A stretch of 64,000 bases of DNA from an uncultured Prevotellaceae bacterium (GCA_902761905.1 CACWMK010000005.1:1-64000), one strand, 5' to 3'; positions 38,687 through 49,482 are shown, counted from the stretch's first letter. Numbers and translations: made by a program. The notes: generated by a model from the letters alone, not told the origin.

Positions 38687-41398
38687 TTATTTAAACTGCC
38701 AGTAATCCAGACGGACATCGCCACTGGCCTTGTCAAAGCAGATGTACAGGTCGTGAACACCGGCCACATTCTTTACCTTGCCACTGAACACACGATACTT
38801 CTCTACATTACCAGTCTTGCCGATAGTAACAGTACCTACTACTGGACCCTTATTGCTATCCAGACGCAGATTTACGGTTACGCCACCAGTAGAGGCTGCT
38901 GCGATATTGAACTGCTTAGCACCTTTACCAAAATCAACACCACGCAGTTTGATATACTCACCATTATTGATGTCGTAGATATACATATTCTTCTTTCCTG
39001 TAGATGTTGGCATATCAGCCACCACACCGGTATTCTCTATACCCATCTTAGCACTCTTCAGTCCATAGCCCCAGGCCATAGTCTCTGCCTCAACTCTCTT
39101 ATAGGGATTCAGCCAGTGCAACTGCTTCATAGGCTCCTGATCCAACCAGTAAGGCACCTCCCGGATAGTTCCATCGGCATTATAGGTTATCTCGGTAGCG
39201 GAAACACTACGACGCTCGTGATGAACGAAGGTCTCCAAGTGCATCAGGTCGTAGTTCTGACCGAATACATATGAGTGGCCTTTGTAGTCAACGATACCAG
39301 GATGATTACCACGGTCGCGCTGGGTTGGCTTCATTATATATCCCTTCCACTCCCAAGGTCCGGTGGGACTGTCACTCATGGCATAACCAAGTGCCTCAGG
39401 ACAACAAGTTGAAGCAAAACCCAAATAATAATGTCCGTTACGCTTGTAGAACCAAGGACCTTCCTGATAGTTGGGAATATGAGGCAACTTGTTTACCTCG
39501 CTTGTCAACGATGTCATATCCTCACCCAACTTTGCCCAGAAGGTATGGGGATTACCCCAGTACATATATGCCTGACCATCATCATCGGTATATACAGATG
39601 GATCGATATCAAACCAGTTGCTCTGATCCCATACCAGTGGCTTGCCGAGAGGATCCTTGAATGGTCCGTAAGGAGAATCAGCCTCAAGCACTCCGATACC
39701 ATGTCCGTGCAATGGAGCATAGAGGTAATACTTACCGTTACGTTCGACTGTTTGTATGGCCCAAGCGCCGTTCTCGCGACTGCGCCAAGGGAAATCCTTA
39801 AGCGAAGCTACTGCACCATGCTCAGTCCAGTTCACCATATCAGTGGTGCTCCACAACAACCAGTCATACATAAAGAATCCTGCCGAACTCTTCTCGTTCT
39901 CATCGGGAATATCCTCGGGTGATGCATCATGTGATGTATAAAGGAACAAGGTGTCGCCAACAACCAATGGTGATGGGTCGGCAGTATACTTGGTCTGGAA
40001 CAGCGGCATGTTTACCTGCTCCAATCCACGCATCTCCCACCAGTCGAAGTTGAACAGTTTCGGCCCCTTACGTCCCTTAAATACCAGATAGAGATCATGA
40101 CGTCCCTTAACCTGCTCTGTGAAATCAGCAGTCAATGTCTGCCATTTCTCCCAACCGCCTGTACCAGGGACTTCCAGCTTGCAGGCCAGTTTACCCTTAA
40201 TACTATCGATACGGACCTCTATCTGTCCGCCACGCAGTCCGCTCGCTACACGTGCAGTAAACGTACGAGGCAGTTTATTACAGAAACAAACATTCTGCAG
40301 TTTGATGTAATCACCGTTGTGGATATCACTAACATATACACCAACCTCGTCGTTCTGTTCGGTCTTAATACCTTTCGAGAATGCCATTGTCTCAGCCTCA
40401 ACCTTGCGGTAAGGATTGAACTCTGCTATAGGCTTCACACCCTCGTCGGTTGGCAGAATGGTCGGAAAACTACCATCAGCATTATACTTAAACTCCTCAA
40501 CGGCTACACTACGACCGAATCCTCCACCCTGTGGCAACTTACCCGTATGGTAGAAGAAATAGCTATGTCCCTTGAAATCGGCTACACCACAGTGGTTTGT
40601 AAATGAATTGGTGTTGCTTAATGGCATAATCTCGCCTGCGTACTTCCAAGGACCTAGTACTGATGGAGCAGTGCTATACGAGATGTGCTCTGGCACACCA
40701 CCTGCAGCATACAGCAACTGATAAGTTCCATTACGCTTGGTGAGCCAAGGACCTTCTACGTAACTATCCTTATATGTTTTACCTTTCTCACGCTCTTTCA
40801 TCATTGGACCGCCGAAGGCTTCTTCTGTCATTGGCAATTTACCCAACTCACCCTCGTATGAGATCATGTCGCGATTAAGCTTCAGATAGTAAACCTGAGG
40901 ATTACCCCACATCAGCCAAGCTTGGTCGTCATCATCGATAAACACGGTAGGATCAATATGATCCCAACTCCCATTCTCAAACAGAGGTTTTCCTAAAGCA
41001 TCGCGGAAAGGTCCTGTTGGACTGTCACCTACAGCTACGCCAATAGCCATACCACCCGATATCTTAGAGTGGGCACAGATGTACCAGTAGAACTTACCAT
41101 CACGCTCGACGGTCTGTGAGGCCCATGCTCGGTCATCGGCCCAAGAGAAACTCTCCAAAGCCAATGGCGAACCATGATCCTGCCAGTTTACCATATCCTG
41201 AGTAGAGTAGACACGCCATTCCTGCATCCAGAAGAAGTCAGCGCCATCCTCATCATGACCGGTATATACATACATAGTACCGTTGTGTACCATCGGAGCG
41301 GGGTCGCTAGTACACCATGTCTGCACGAAGGGGTTCTGTGCCTTCGCACCTGTTGCCAGCAGCATCACTGCTGCTATAGCGGTAGATTTTTTGATCAT
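38687..41398 (-). CDS. Tandem GH43-CBM6-GH43-CBM6 enzyme
   Basis: I start at ATG 41396-41398 (MIKKSTAIAAVMLLATGAKAQ, signal peptide), giving 903 residues. Two full GH43 modules (about 22-330 and 475-760), each followed by a CBM6-like beta-sandwich (about 345-470 and 775-900). The general base Asp is in CTSDPAPMV and YTADPSPLV, the acid Glu in YVEGPWLTKRNG and YQEGPWFYKRNG, and the third Asp region in FIDDDDQAWLMWG and YTDDDGQAYMYWG; both sites look intact. Likely activities are alpha-arabinofuranosidase and/or beta-xylosidase. Internal duplication is obvious. Confidence 0.9.
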   Translation of the reverse strand: MIKKSTAIAAVMLLATGAKAQNPFVQTWCTSDPAPMVHNGTMYVYTGHDEDGADFFWMQEWRVYSTQDMVNWQDHGSPLALESFSWADDRAWASQTVERDGKFYWYICAHSKISGGMAIGVAVGDSPTGPFRDALGKPLFENGSWDHIDPTVFIDDDDQAWLMWGNPQVYYLKLNRDMISYEGELGKLPMTEEAFGGPMMKEREKGKTYKDSYVEGPWLTKRNGTYQLLYAAGGVPEHISYSTAPSVLGPWKYAGEIMPLSNTNSFTNHCGVADFKGHSYFFYHTGKLPQGGGFGRSVAVEEFKYNADGSFPTILPTDEGVKPIAEFNPYRKVEAETMAFSKGIKTEQNDEVGVYVSDIHNGDYIKLQNVCFCNKLPRTFTARVASGLRGGQIEVRIDSIKGKLACKLEVPGTGGWEKWQTLTADFTEQVKGRHDLYLVFKGRKGPKLFNFDWWEMRGLEQVNMPLFQTKYTADPSPLVVGDTLFLYTSHDASPEDIPDENEKSSAGFFMYDWLLWSTTDMVNWTEHGAVASLKDFPWRSRENGAWAIQTVERNGKYYLYAPLHGHGIGVLEADSPYGPFKDPLGKPLVWDQSNWFDIDPSVYTDDDGQAYMYWGNPHTFWAKLGEDMTSLTSEVNKLPHIPNYQEGPWFYKRNGHYYLGFASTCCPEALGYAMSDSPTGPWEWKGYIMKPTQRDRGNHPGIVDYKGHSYVFGQNYDLMHLETFVHHERRSVSATEITYNADGTIREVPYWLDQEPMKQLHWLNPYKRVEAETMAWGYGLKSAKMGIENTGVVADMPTSTGKKNMYIYDINNGEYIKLRGVDFGKGAKQFNIAAASTGGVTVNLRLDSNKGPVVGTVTIGKTGNVEKYRVFSGKVKNVAGVHDLYICFDKASGDVRLDYWQFK

Positions 41399-41492
41399 CC
41401 TATTATCGTTTATTAGTTTAACGCCGCAAAGGTACAACAAATAAACGAAATAGGATTATCAATATGTATCATTTACTTTACAGCATGTTACA

Positions 41493-43979
41493 CTACTGCA
41501 AATATGTTTTGGGAGACTCCTTACCAAAGAGGAACTGTTTCTGATAACCGCCCAAATCCACTACGATCTTCTCGAACACGATACCGGGATCTTGCGGATG
41601 GATAGTCAGACTATGAACACCCTTTGAAGCATCAACAGGAACCTCAATCACCTTCTCAACCACTCTACTAGCCACAGTTGGGTAATAAACCGAATAGATA
41701 TTCTCAGGCTTCTCGTTCAGTTCCTTATTGAAATTGACGCTTACAGACGACTGTCCGTCGATGGCAACATCGTAAACCAAGCCCCCCTTATCCAGGAAGT
41801 CAAGTGTCGACTTGGTCACCACATGAACCTTCACTGTCTTTACGTTTTCAGCCTTGAAACGATATGTCAACTTAGCATTATCAGTAGATGCAGTATATGG
41901 CATCAGCGCAATACCGCTCAGTGTACGACCCATATAAGGCAAAACTGTCCACTTGGCTCCATTTGCATCTTCACGACTATAGGTATGCTCAGCCTCCATG
42001 CTTATATAACCGTCACGTGCCGTAAACACCGGACCGTTCTTCGGCTCAGCAACTGTTACAAGTCTCGGACACACATCCGCACGGTAGTTATCATTCCAGT
42101 TTCTGTAACTGATATGCTTCTGAATCATCATACCGTCCCATTTTCCACCAGCCATTACCTTATTATAATGCAGGCAAAGCAGCGAATCACGCTTAAACGC
42201 CTCACGGCAACGCTCTGCCCACAAGTTGGCATCAGGATCACCGTCCTTTGCAAGTCGCAGATTCATAGCCTGAGCATAATACATTTCATAGATATTACCC
42301 ATAGCCTGAACAGGGAACAGTATTATCTGGCGATAGGCATCTTGACACTCTGGGCTGAGCGCCATATACAAGCGCAAAGCACGGGTCTCAAGGGCGCGAT
42401 ATTCATTTACCACACGCTCAAACTCATCGCAGGTATACACAGAGGCATCAAGCATCTCCGAAGTTATACGACCATTGTACTTGCATACTAAGTTCAAGAT
42501 TGAAGAAGCCTCATCAGCATTCGCTTCACCGAAACTCTCTGCACAGAACTCACGTGTATGGTCGAGCATATTATCTACTTTATACTTTGAAGGATTCCAG
42601 GCCATATCCATAAACAACTGGATTGGATACTCCATAGGCTTCAGGTCGCCTACATTCAATATCCACAATTTCTGGATACCACCATTATAAGCCAACTGTA
42701 GCTGCTCCCACATATTCTGGATAGGCGTTACATTTATCCACTTTGAGTTTCTAGGCGCACCAACATAGTCTACATGGTAGTATAGTCCCCATCCACCTTT
42801 ACGTTTCTTCTCCTCAGCAGTTGGGATTCTACGAACATTGCCCCAGTTATCATCACAAAGCAGAATTGTTACGTCATCGGGTACACGCAGACCGGCATCA
42901 TAGTAATCCTGCACCTCCTTATAAAGTGCCCAAATCTGCGGAGTTTCCTTAGCCGGGCGTTTAGTCACCTCCTTAATAATCTTACGCTGATTATTGATAA
43001 TATCCTCAAGCAGTCGGGTATCAGTACTGTTACCCATAGCCTCATCGCCATCGCCACGCATACCAATGGTTACGATATCATCGGTATTCTTCATACGTTC
43101 GATACCCTCACGGAAGAAACGATCCAGGTTTGTTTTATTAGTTGAATAGTTCCATGCTCCCCAGTCTTTACGATGACGGGCATACTCCTGATGGTTACGG
43201 GCCATAGGTTCATGATGCGAAGTTCCCATCATGACACCCATCTTGTCTGCCGTTTTCAGATTTTCAGGGTCATCAGCATAAAATGCCCATCCCCACATAG
43301 CAGGCCATAGATAGTTACCCTTCAGACGAAGAATGAGTTCAAAAACCTTCTCATAGAACTTATGACCACCATAATTTGTACCAAAAGTATTCTTCACCCA
43401 TGTTGTAAGACAAGGAGCCTCATCGTTCAGGAACAGTCCGCGATAGCGAACAGCAGGCTCTCCATCAGTATACTCACCTTTCTTTATATATATAGATGTA
43501 TGTTTATCTACTGGTACATCAGCCCAATAGTACCAAGGCGAAACACCGATTTGCTTTGAGAGTTCATATATTCCATAAACTGTTCCACGCTTATCACTAC
43601 CTGCAACTACCAATTGATTGCCGATAGTCTTGATAACATACTTCTCGGTCTTACCCTTAAGATCTCGAAGCACTCCCTGCTTAACCCATTGGTCGATTTG
43701 AGGATTCACTCCCACCGTACCTACCAGGATCTCAACCTCATCTGTTGACTTGACAGCCTTCTTACCTGTCACCTTCTCAAAATCCGAAAGAAGATTCTGG
43801 GCAGCTATCTGAACACAACTATGCTCACTATCTCCAAATCCCACAGTGAGATTTTTCAACTGCAACGCATCAGATGATGGTTGAAACAGAACGAACTGGT
43901 CGGCAGCCATCAGGTTGACAGCACCCAACAAGGACAACAAAACAGCAAAAGTCTTGCACAAAGAATGACGTTGAATCAT
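41493..43979 (-). CDS. GH115 xylan alpha-1,2-glucuronidase
   Basis: An exported 828-residue enzyme (signal peptide 1-25, NLMAA/DQ) that removes 4-O-methyl-glucuronic acid from xylan, including internal residues. Typical GH115 stretches are YRGLFLNDEAPCLTTWV, RLKGNYLWPAMWGWAF, MGTSHHEPMARNHQEY and LLCDDNWGNVRRIP. The C-terminal beta-sandwich (about 655-800) is present. First gene of the seven-gene xylan operon, reading away from the HTCS regulator. A minus-strand TATCTTTG box (44013-44020) lies about 35 nt before the start. Confidence 0.93.
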   Translation of the reverse strand: MIQRHSLCKTFAVLLSLLGAVNLMAADQFVLFQPSSDALQLKNLTVGFGDSEHSCVQIAAQNLLSDFEKVTGKKAVKSTDEVEILVGTVGVNPQIDQWVKQGVLRDLKGKTEKYVIKTIGNQLVVAGSDKRGTVYGIYELSKQIGVSPWYYWADVPVDKHTSIYIKKGEYTDGEPAVRYRGLFLNDEAPCLTTWVKNTFGTNYGGHKFYEKVFELILRLKGNYLWPAMWGWAFYADDPENLKTADKMGVMMGTSHHEPMARNHQEYARHRKDWGAWNYSTNKTNLDRFFREGIERMKNTDDIVTIGMRGDGDEAMGNSTDTRLLEDIINNQRKIIKEVTKRPAKETPQIWALYKEVQDYYDAGLRVPDDVTILLCDDNWGNVRRIPTAEEKKRKGGWGLYYHVDYVGAPRNSKWINVTPIQNMWEQLQLAYNGGIQKLWILNVGDLKPMEYPIQLFMDMAWNPSKYKVDNMLDHTREFCAESFGEANADEASSILNLVCKYNGRITSEMLDASVYTCDEFERVVNEYRALETRALRLYMALSPECQDAYRQIILFPVQAMGNIYEMYYAQAMNLRLAKDGDPDANLWAERCREAFKRDSLLCLHYNKVMAGGKWDGMMIQKHISYRNWNDNYRADVCPRLVTVAEPKNGPVFTARDGYISMEAEHTYSREDANGAKWTVLPYMGRTLSGIALMPYTASTDNAKLTYRFKAENVKTVKVHVVTKSTLDFLDKGGLVYDVAIDGQSSVSVNFNKELNEKPENIYSVYYPTVASRVVEKVIEVPVDASKGVHSLTIHPQDPGIVFEKIVVDLGGYQKQFLFGKESPKTYLQ

Positions 43980-44083
43980 AATCTAAAATGTTACAAATTC
44001 GATAATTTTCGGCAAAGATAGCCCTTTTTTAGGACTAAAACCATATCAAATGTATCAAAAAGTTTAATTTTTGTAACTTTTCT

Positions 44084-44114
44084 TTGTTACATCACAAAAA
44101 ATACACTATCTTTG
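44084..44114 (+). promoter_or_regulatory. HTCS promoter
   Basis: TTG (44084-44086), 20 nt, TATCTTTG (44107-44114), 45 nt before the ATG, back to back with the minus-strand -7 box of GH115. Confidence 0.78.
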
Positions 44115-44159
44115 CAACAAATAAACAACTAACGCGACCATATAATTACTAACGAAACA

Positions 44160-47100
44160 ATGCGAGCAAAGTTTATACTGACACTAGCTTCAATATTCAT
44201 CTCGATGAGTGCTTTCGCCCAAAGGGGAAAGTTCTTTAGTACAGACAATCAATTATTGTCGAGCAGTTTTGTTACTCAAGTTTATCTTGATAACGAGGGA
44301 TTCCTTTGGGCAACCACACGTAACGGCATCAACCGCTACGACGGCTATCAGTTCCGAGTTTTCAAGAAAGAAAATGAGAACGACCGTACGCTTGCTAGCA
44401 ATTATGTGAACAACATGATGCAGGACAAGAAAGGTATTTTCTACTTTGGTATGTATGGTGCCTTGCAGACATGGGACGGAAACAAGTTCCACAACGTCAC
44501 CATGCTCGACAAAGACGGGAACCAGGGCCATAGCTTTCCAAACTGTTTCTTGGAGCGCGCCAATGGCGATGTACTAGTCGGCACATCTGGTCTGGGTTTG
44601 ATGAAATTCAAGGACCAGAAGACTGCCTGTCAAGAGAAAGGTCCTCTGGCATCCATTCATACCATTAACAGTATGATTGAAGACAGAATGGGAGTCCTGT
44701 GGATTGTTACTGACAATATGGGACTTATCTCATACGACGGAAAGAAGGTAAAAAGATACTTAAAAGAGAACCCTGACTTGCTGTTCACCTGTCTGTGCGA
44801 AGGAGCCGACGGTATTGTATATGCGGGCACAACAAATGGCGGTGTATTCCGAATGCAGAACGATTCTTTCGTACATATCAACGAAACAGGCAACAATTCC
44901 GTTTCGGCATTATTCTGTGATCATGATGGTATGATTGTCATCGGATATGATGGAAAAGGCGTTGCCCTTTATGATTCCAGATCCAAGGAACTCATAAACA
45001 ACCCCTTCTTCTCGCTCGAGGTTGACCTATCTAATAGTAAGGTATACTCCATCACCGAGGACAAGAGTGGAAACTTGTGGCTAGGTTTGTTGCAGAAGGG
45101 TATCTTCATGCAACCCATCTCATTTAAAGGTTTCAACTATATGGGCCATAAGCTTGGCGCACGCAACATCCTTGGTACAGCATGTGTAGTGAGCGTGGTG
45201 CTTGACAGCAAGTTACGCATTTGGGTAGGAACTGATAAAGATGGACTTTACTGCTACGATTACCATTCCAAGGAGGTAAAACATCTTAAGGACCAGATTC
45301 CTTCGGTAGTTATGTCGCTGGCCGAGGGCAGTGACGGACGAATATGGGTAGGATCATATCGTGAAGGTTTAGGTTGGATAGATCCTGTCAGCTTCCAATA
45401 CCACAGGGTTTCATTCCCACGGGATCCACACCTTATAGTAATGGATATAGCAATAGCCGGCGATGGTAGTTTATGGCTTGCAACGATGAAACACGGAGTT
45501 ATTCACATGGATGCCTCCGACGGACATATCATAGCTCAATTCAAGCAAAAACCTGGAAGCGAGAAGAACAGGAAGATAAACAGTATCACAAACGACTATA
45601 TCTCACAGATTAGTCTCTCGCCCGACGGCAAACGTGTATATGCATCAACCACCATGGGTCTGTGCTGTCTTGACATTTCAGAGAACAGTTGGACTAAGAC
45701 CTTCGGCATGAACTGTCTGAACTACAGCACACCAGTAAGAATCACCCGCGAATACGACGGGAAAATATGGTATGGTACCAACGAGGGATTATACTGCTAT
45801 GACTTGATTACACGCGAGACAAAACAGTACACTCGCGAAAACGGTCTGGCCGATAATGGTATCGCAACCATCGAGAGAGACCCACAAGGCCGACTTTGGA
45901 TCGGAACCGACCACGGACTGAGCTGTTTTACTCCGAAATCAGGCCTCTGGCAGAACTATTTTGCCGACGACGGACTGCAAAGCAACGAATTCAGCGATGG
46001 AGCATCGTTTATTAGTTCAAGCGGAATGCTGGCTATGGGTGGAACAGCAGGTATCTCATGGTTCGACTCTCACGCAATATCTCCAAGCAAATGGGAGGCC
46101 GAAGTAAAGCTTACATCTTTCGCCATCAACGGTCAACAAGTAAACAGAGCTACACGCTCTGGCAGTTATCTTGTAACCGACACAGCCATTATCGCAAGCA
46201 ATCGCTTTGAGCTCAGCTATAACGATAATACATTCTCTATCCAGTTCTCAACGCTTACCTACGAGAACCCGGAACACATATCTTATTTATATAGTATCAA
46301 TGGCGAACCATTTAACAGACTTCAGCCTGGCATAAACATCCTTACCCTCTCCCATCTGCCTCAGGGCACCTATAGATTCAGGGTTAAGGCCGAGCGCAAC
46401 AATGTTGAGACGCCAATCAGAGAGTTTACAGTTGTCATCCATAGTCCTTGGTATCGCTCTGCATGGGCATATTTCTTCTATGCATTAGTAATCGGACTAT
46501 TCATCTGGCAGTACCTGACTTATCGTCGCCACAAAGAGCAAGATAAACTGCGCCTTCAGGCCCATATCCATGCAGAAGAGATGGGCGAGGCTAAACTACG
46601 TTTCTTTATGAACATGAGTCACGAGATTCGTACTCCTATGACTCTTATCATCACTCCTCTGCTATCTCTTATAAAGAACGATAACGATCCAAACAGAAGG
46701 GGAGTTTACGAGACTATCAGACGTAATGCAGAACGAATACTCAGTCTTATAAACCAGATGATGGACTTGCGTAAGATTGACAAAGGACAGATGCAGATGA
46801 GAATGCGAGAGACCGACCTTGTTGGATTCGTAAAGGATATCTACAACCTGTTCGACAATCAGGCAAAGGCCAAGCAGATAACCTTCCTGTTCAACCACGA
46901 CAGCGAGAACATTCCAGTATGGATAGACCGCCAGAACTTCGACAAGGTGTTTATGAATGTTCTTTCGAACGCTTTCAAATACACTCCTACCGGAGGCGAG
47001 ATTGGCATTCGTCTTTCACACAACGCCGAATCGGCTACTATAGCCATCTACGATAACGGCGAAGGCATCCCGGAGGATAAGATCAATAAGATATTCGACC

Positions 47101-48158
47101 GCTTCTACCAGACACCAACATCCGTTAACGACCGCTATGTAGGAACCGGTATCGGACTGGATCTTACCCGTTCACTGGTAGAGCTCCACCACGGCACCAT
47201 CACCGTACACAACCTTGAAAAGGGCTGCGAATTTGTTATCAACATCCCAATGGGCAGCAGTCATCTGAATCCCGACGAGATTCTTACCGACGACGACAAC
47301 ACGGACACCATCACTCCCGAATTGTTGCTCGACGAGGCAGAACCAGAGGAGGAGATTACCCCAATGGCCGATATGATGTCGCAGAACCGCAGAATGACAC
47401 TGGTTATCGCCGAAGACGATGAAGAGATACGTAATTATCTTGAAAAAGAGCTCTCAGAGGAATACGAGATACATGCATGTACCAATGGTCGCGAGGCTCT
47501 TGGAGAGATTATCCGTACACTGCCCGACCTTGTACTGAGCGATATCATGATGCCAGAAATGGACGGTAACACCCTATGCACACGACTCAAGACTAATCCA
47601 AATACGAACTCTATCCCAGTGGTTCTGCTTACTGCGAAGAGTCGTGATGAAGACAAACTCGAAGGTCTGGAGACTGGTGCCGATGCGTATATCGTTAAGC
47701 CATTCAACATGGAGATTCTGCGCCGCACCATCATCAACCTCATCAACAAGCATCGCCTGCTACGCCTGAAGTACGAGCGCAACGACAACCTTGAGGAGCA
47801 GGTTGATGAGATTCGCCTGAAATCGCCCGACGAGAAATTGTTGGAGCGCATCATGGAATGCATCAATAAGAATCTGAACAACTCCGACCTAAGTGTCGAT
47901 ATGATTGCTGATACCGTAGGAATAAGCCGTGTACACCTGCACCGCAAGATGAAGGATCTTACAGGCCAGACACCTCACGACTTTATCCGCAACATACGTC
48001 TGAAGAAGGCCGCACAACTGCTGGCCAACCAAGGCATGAACGTAACCGAGGTTATGTATGCTTGCGGATTTGCTAATTCAGCATCATTCTCTACCGTATT
48101 CAAGAAGTTCTACGGCATGTCGCCACGCGACTATATGAAGGAACACGAAAAAAGATAA
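44160..48158 (+). CDS. Hybrid two-component regulator (HTCS) of the xylan locus
   Basis: A 1332-residue membrane protein combining all parts of a two-component system. Signal peptide (1-20), two seven-bladed reg_prop propellers (about 25-650), Y_Y_Y domain (about 690-760), membrane helix (about 766-786), HisKA with NMSHEIRTPM (His about 821), HATPase (VLSNAFKYTPTGG, DNGEGIPEDK, GTGIGLDLTRS), receiver domain (IAEDDEEI, LVLSDIMMPEMDG with Asp about 1127, LLTAKS) and an AraC-type DNA-binding domain (about 1225-1330). Such proteins sense xylan oligosaccharides in the periplasm and switch on the neighbouring genes. It is divergent from the GH115 operon; a PotD-like gene follows after 22 bp. Confidence 0.95.
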   Translation: MRAKFILTLASIFISMSAFAQRGKFFSTDNQLLSSSFVTQVYLDNEGFLWATTRNGINRYDGYQFRVFKKENENDRTLASNYVNNMMQDKKGIFYFGMYGALQTWDGNKFHNVTMLDKDGNQGHSFPNCFLERANGDVLVGTSGLGLMKFKDQKTACQEKGPLASIHTINSMIEDRMGVLWIVTDNMGLISYDGKKVKRYLKENPDLLFTCLCEGADGIVYAGTTNGGVFRMQNDSFVHINETGNNSVSALFCDHDGMIVIGYDGKGVALYDSRSKELINNPFFSLEVDLSNSKVYSITEDKSGNLWLGLLQKGIFMQPISFKGFNYMGHKLGARNILGTACVVSVVLDSKLRIWVGTDKDGLYCYDYHSKEVKHLKDQIPSVVMSLAEGSDGRIWVGSYREGLGWIDPVSFQYHRVSFPRDPHLIVMDIAIAGDGSLWLATMKHGVIHMDASDGHIIAQFKQKPGSEKNRKINSITNDYISQISLSPDGKRVYASTTMGLCCLDISENSWTKTFGMNCLNYSTPVRITREYDGKIWYGTNEGLYCYDLITRETKQYTRENGLADNGIATIERDPQGRLWIGTDHGLSCFTPKSGLWQNYFADDGLQSNEFSDGASFISSSGMLAMGGTAGISWFDSHAISPSKWEAEVKLTSFAINGQQVNRATRSGSYLVTDTAIIASNRFELSYNDNTFSIQFSTLTYENPEHISYLYSINGEPFNRLQPGINILTLSHLPQGTYRFRVKAERNNVETPIREFTVVIHSPWYRSAWAYFFYALVIGLFIWQYLTYRRHKEQDKLRLQAHIHAEEMGEAKLRFFMNMSHEIRTPMTLIITPLLSLIKNDNDPNRRGVYETIRRNAERILSLINQMMDLRKIDKGQMQMRMRETDLVGFVKDIYNLFDNQAKAKQITFLFNHDSENIPVWIDRQNFDKVFMNVLSNAFKYTPTGGEIGIRLSHNAESATIAIYDNGEGIPEDKINKIFDRFYQTPTSVNDRYVGTGIGLDLTRSLVELHHGTITVHNLEKGCEFVINIPMGSSHLNPDEILTDDDNTDTITPELLLDEAEPEEEITPMADMMSQNRRMTLVIAEDDEEIRNYLEKELSEEYEIHACTNGREALGEIIRTLPDLVLSDIMMPEMDGNTLCTRLKTNPNTNSIPVVLLTAKSRDEDKLEGLETGADAYIVKPFNMEILRRTIINLINKHRLLRLKYERNDNLEEQVDEIRLKSPDEKLLERIMECINKNLNNSDLSVDMIADTVGISRVHLHRKMKDLTGQTPHDFIRNIRLKKAAQLLANQGMNVTEVMYACGFANSASFSTVFKKFYGMSPRDYMKEHEKR

Positions 48159-48169
48159 TCCCCTAAAAA

Positions 48170-48176
48170 AGGAGGG
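48170..48176 (+). promoter_or_regulatory. Strong Shine-Dalgarno site
   Basis: AGGAGGG ends 4 nt before the ATG of the PotD-like gene. Good SD sites are rare in Bacteroidetes and this is the only clear one I noticed in the window. Confidence 0.6.
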
Positions 48177-48180
48177 ACAT

Positions 48181-49482
48181 ATGAAACGTCTATTAGCCAC
48201 CTTTGTCTCTATGCTCTGCATGCTTGGCATTCAGGCACAGAATGACCGTCAACAAATCCTGAAAGTCTACAACTGGGACGAGTACATAGGAGTTGATGTT
48301 ATAGAGAAGTTCGAACAATGGTATAAGGAAGTTACCGGTAACACCATAAAGGTGGAATATACTACTTACGACTATCCTGAGGATATGTTTGTCCAGATTC
48401 TTAATGGTCAGGCAGATTTCGATATCTTCTGTCCACCAGATTATCTGGCTGAACGAATGATGAAGCATGGCATCCTTAGCCCCATCGACACCAGCTTTGT
48501 TGAGAAGGGGATCCCTAATTGGATGAAATACACATCGCCTTTTATTGATGGACTACTTAAGCACATCGGCGAGAATCAAGGGTTGATAGCTAAAGACTAC
48601 ACCGTGGCATACCTATGGGGTACCACCGGAGTACTTATCAACAAGAAATACGTTCGACCCGAAGAAGTATACAGTTGGGACTTCTTGTTCAACTCAAAGT
48701 TCCGCAACAAGGTAATAATGAAGGACTCCTTCAGTGATATTTATAATGTATTCATCAATTACGCATATTACGACGATGTGAAGTCAGGTGCCACCAACCG
48801 TAATCTGCTAGCCGAATATATGACCAACCGCAATATCGCCATTGTTGAAGACCTGCTTTCCAAGGCACGCCCACAGATGAAGAGTTTTGGCGTAGAAGAA
48901 GACAAACGCATGATGGCCGCTGGAAGTAACTGGCTCAGCGTGACATGGAACGGTGATGCCAGATGGGCTATGGACGAGGCTGGCGAAAACGTAGACTTGC
49001 AATATATCGTACCACAGGAAGGAAGCGACTGTTGGGTTGACTGCTGGGTAATCCCTACCTGTGCCAAGAATCCTGAGGCAGCAAGCTATTGGATTAACTT
49101 CCTTTGCCGACCAGATATTGCGTTGCTCTGTATGGAGGAAACCGGTTATAGTTCGGCCATTGCATCACAAGAGATTCTTAAAGCTGTGACCGATGAGAAT
49201 ATCAAGGAAACCATCGATCTAAGCTATTTTTTCGGCCCATATGCTGCTGCCGTACATGTTGACAGTGTTATGTATCCCAAGTTGAGCACTGTTGAGCGAT
49301 GCAGTTTTCTTCGCGACAGCGGAGACCGTCAGGAAGTGATTCGTGAGATTTGGGAAAAGACGAAGAACACCAGAGAAATCAACTACTGGCAAATCGCTAT
49401 TGTAGGATGCTTACTTGGTGTGTTGGCAATTGCCATTGCATTATTATTCCGCAGAATAAAAATAGCCACCACTAAAGGGTGA
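48181..49482 (+). CDS. PotD-like solute-binding protein with C-terminal membrane anchor
   Basis: A 433-residue exported binding protein of the spermidine/putrescine type (extracellular solute-binding family 1/8). Signal peptide 1-20, then LKVYNWDEYIGVDVIEKFE, the usual PotD opening, and conserved features such as FDIFCPPDYLAERM and NWLSVTWNGDARWA. Unlike ordinary PotD it ends with a membrane helix (about 405-424, QIAIVGCLLGVLAIAIALLF) and a basic tail RRIKIATTKG. No ABC transporter genes are near. It is 22 bp after the HTCS and may be co-transcribed. A sensory or receptor role is possible. The end overlaps the GH3 gene by 11 bp, tail to tail. Confidence 0.85.
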   Translation: MKRLLATFVSMLCMLGIQAQNDRQQILKVYNWDEYIGVDVIEKFEQWYKEVTGNTIKVEYTTYDYPEDMFVQILNGQADFDIFCPPDYLAERMMKHGILSPIDTSFVEKGIPNWMKYTSPFIDGLLKHIGENQGLIAKDYTVAYLWGTTGVLINKKYVRPEEVYSWDFLFNSKFRNKVIMKDSFSDIYNVFINYAYYDDVKSGATNRNLLAEYMTNRNIAIVEDLLSKARPQMKSFGVEEDKRMMAAGSNWLSVTWNGDARWAMDEAGENVDLQYIVPQEGSDCWVDCWVIPTCAKNPEAASYWINFLCRPDIALLCMEETGYSSAIASQEILKAVTDENIKETIDLSYFFGPYAAAVHVDSVMYPKLSTVERCSFLRDSGDRQEVIREIWEKTKNTREINYWQIAIVGCLLGVLAIAIALLFRRIKIATTKG

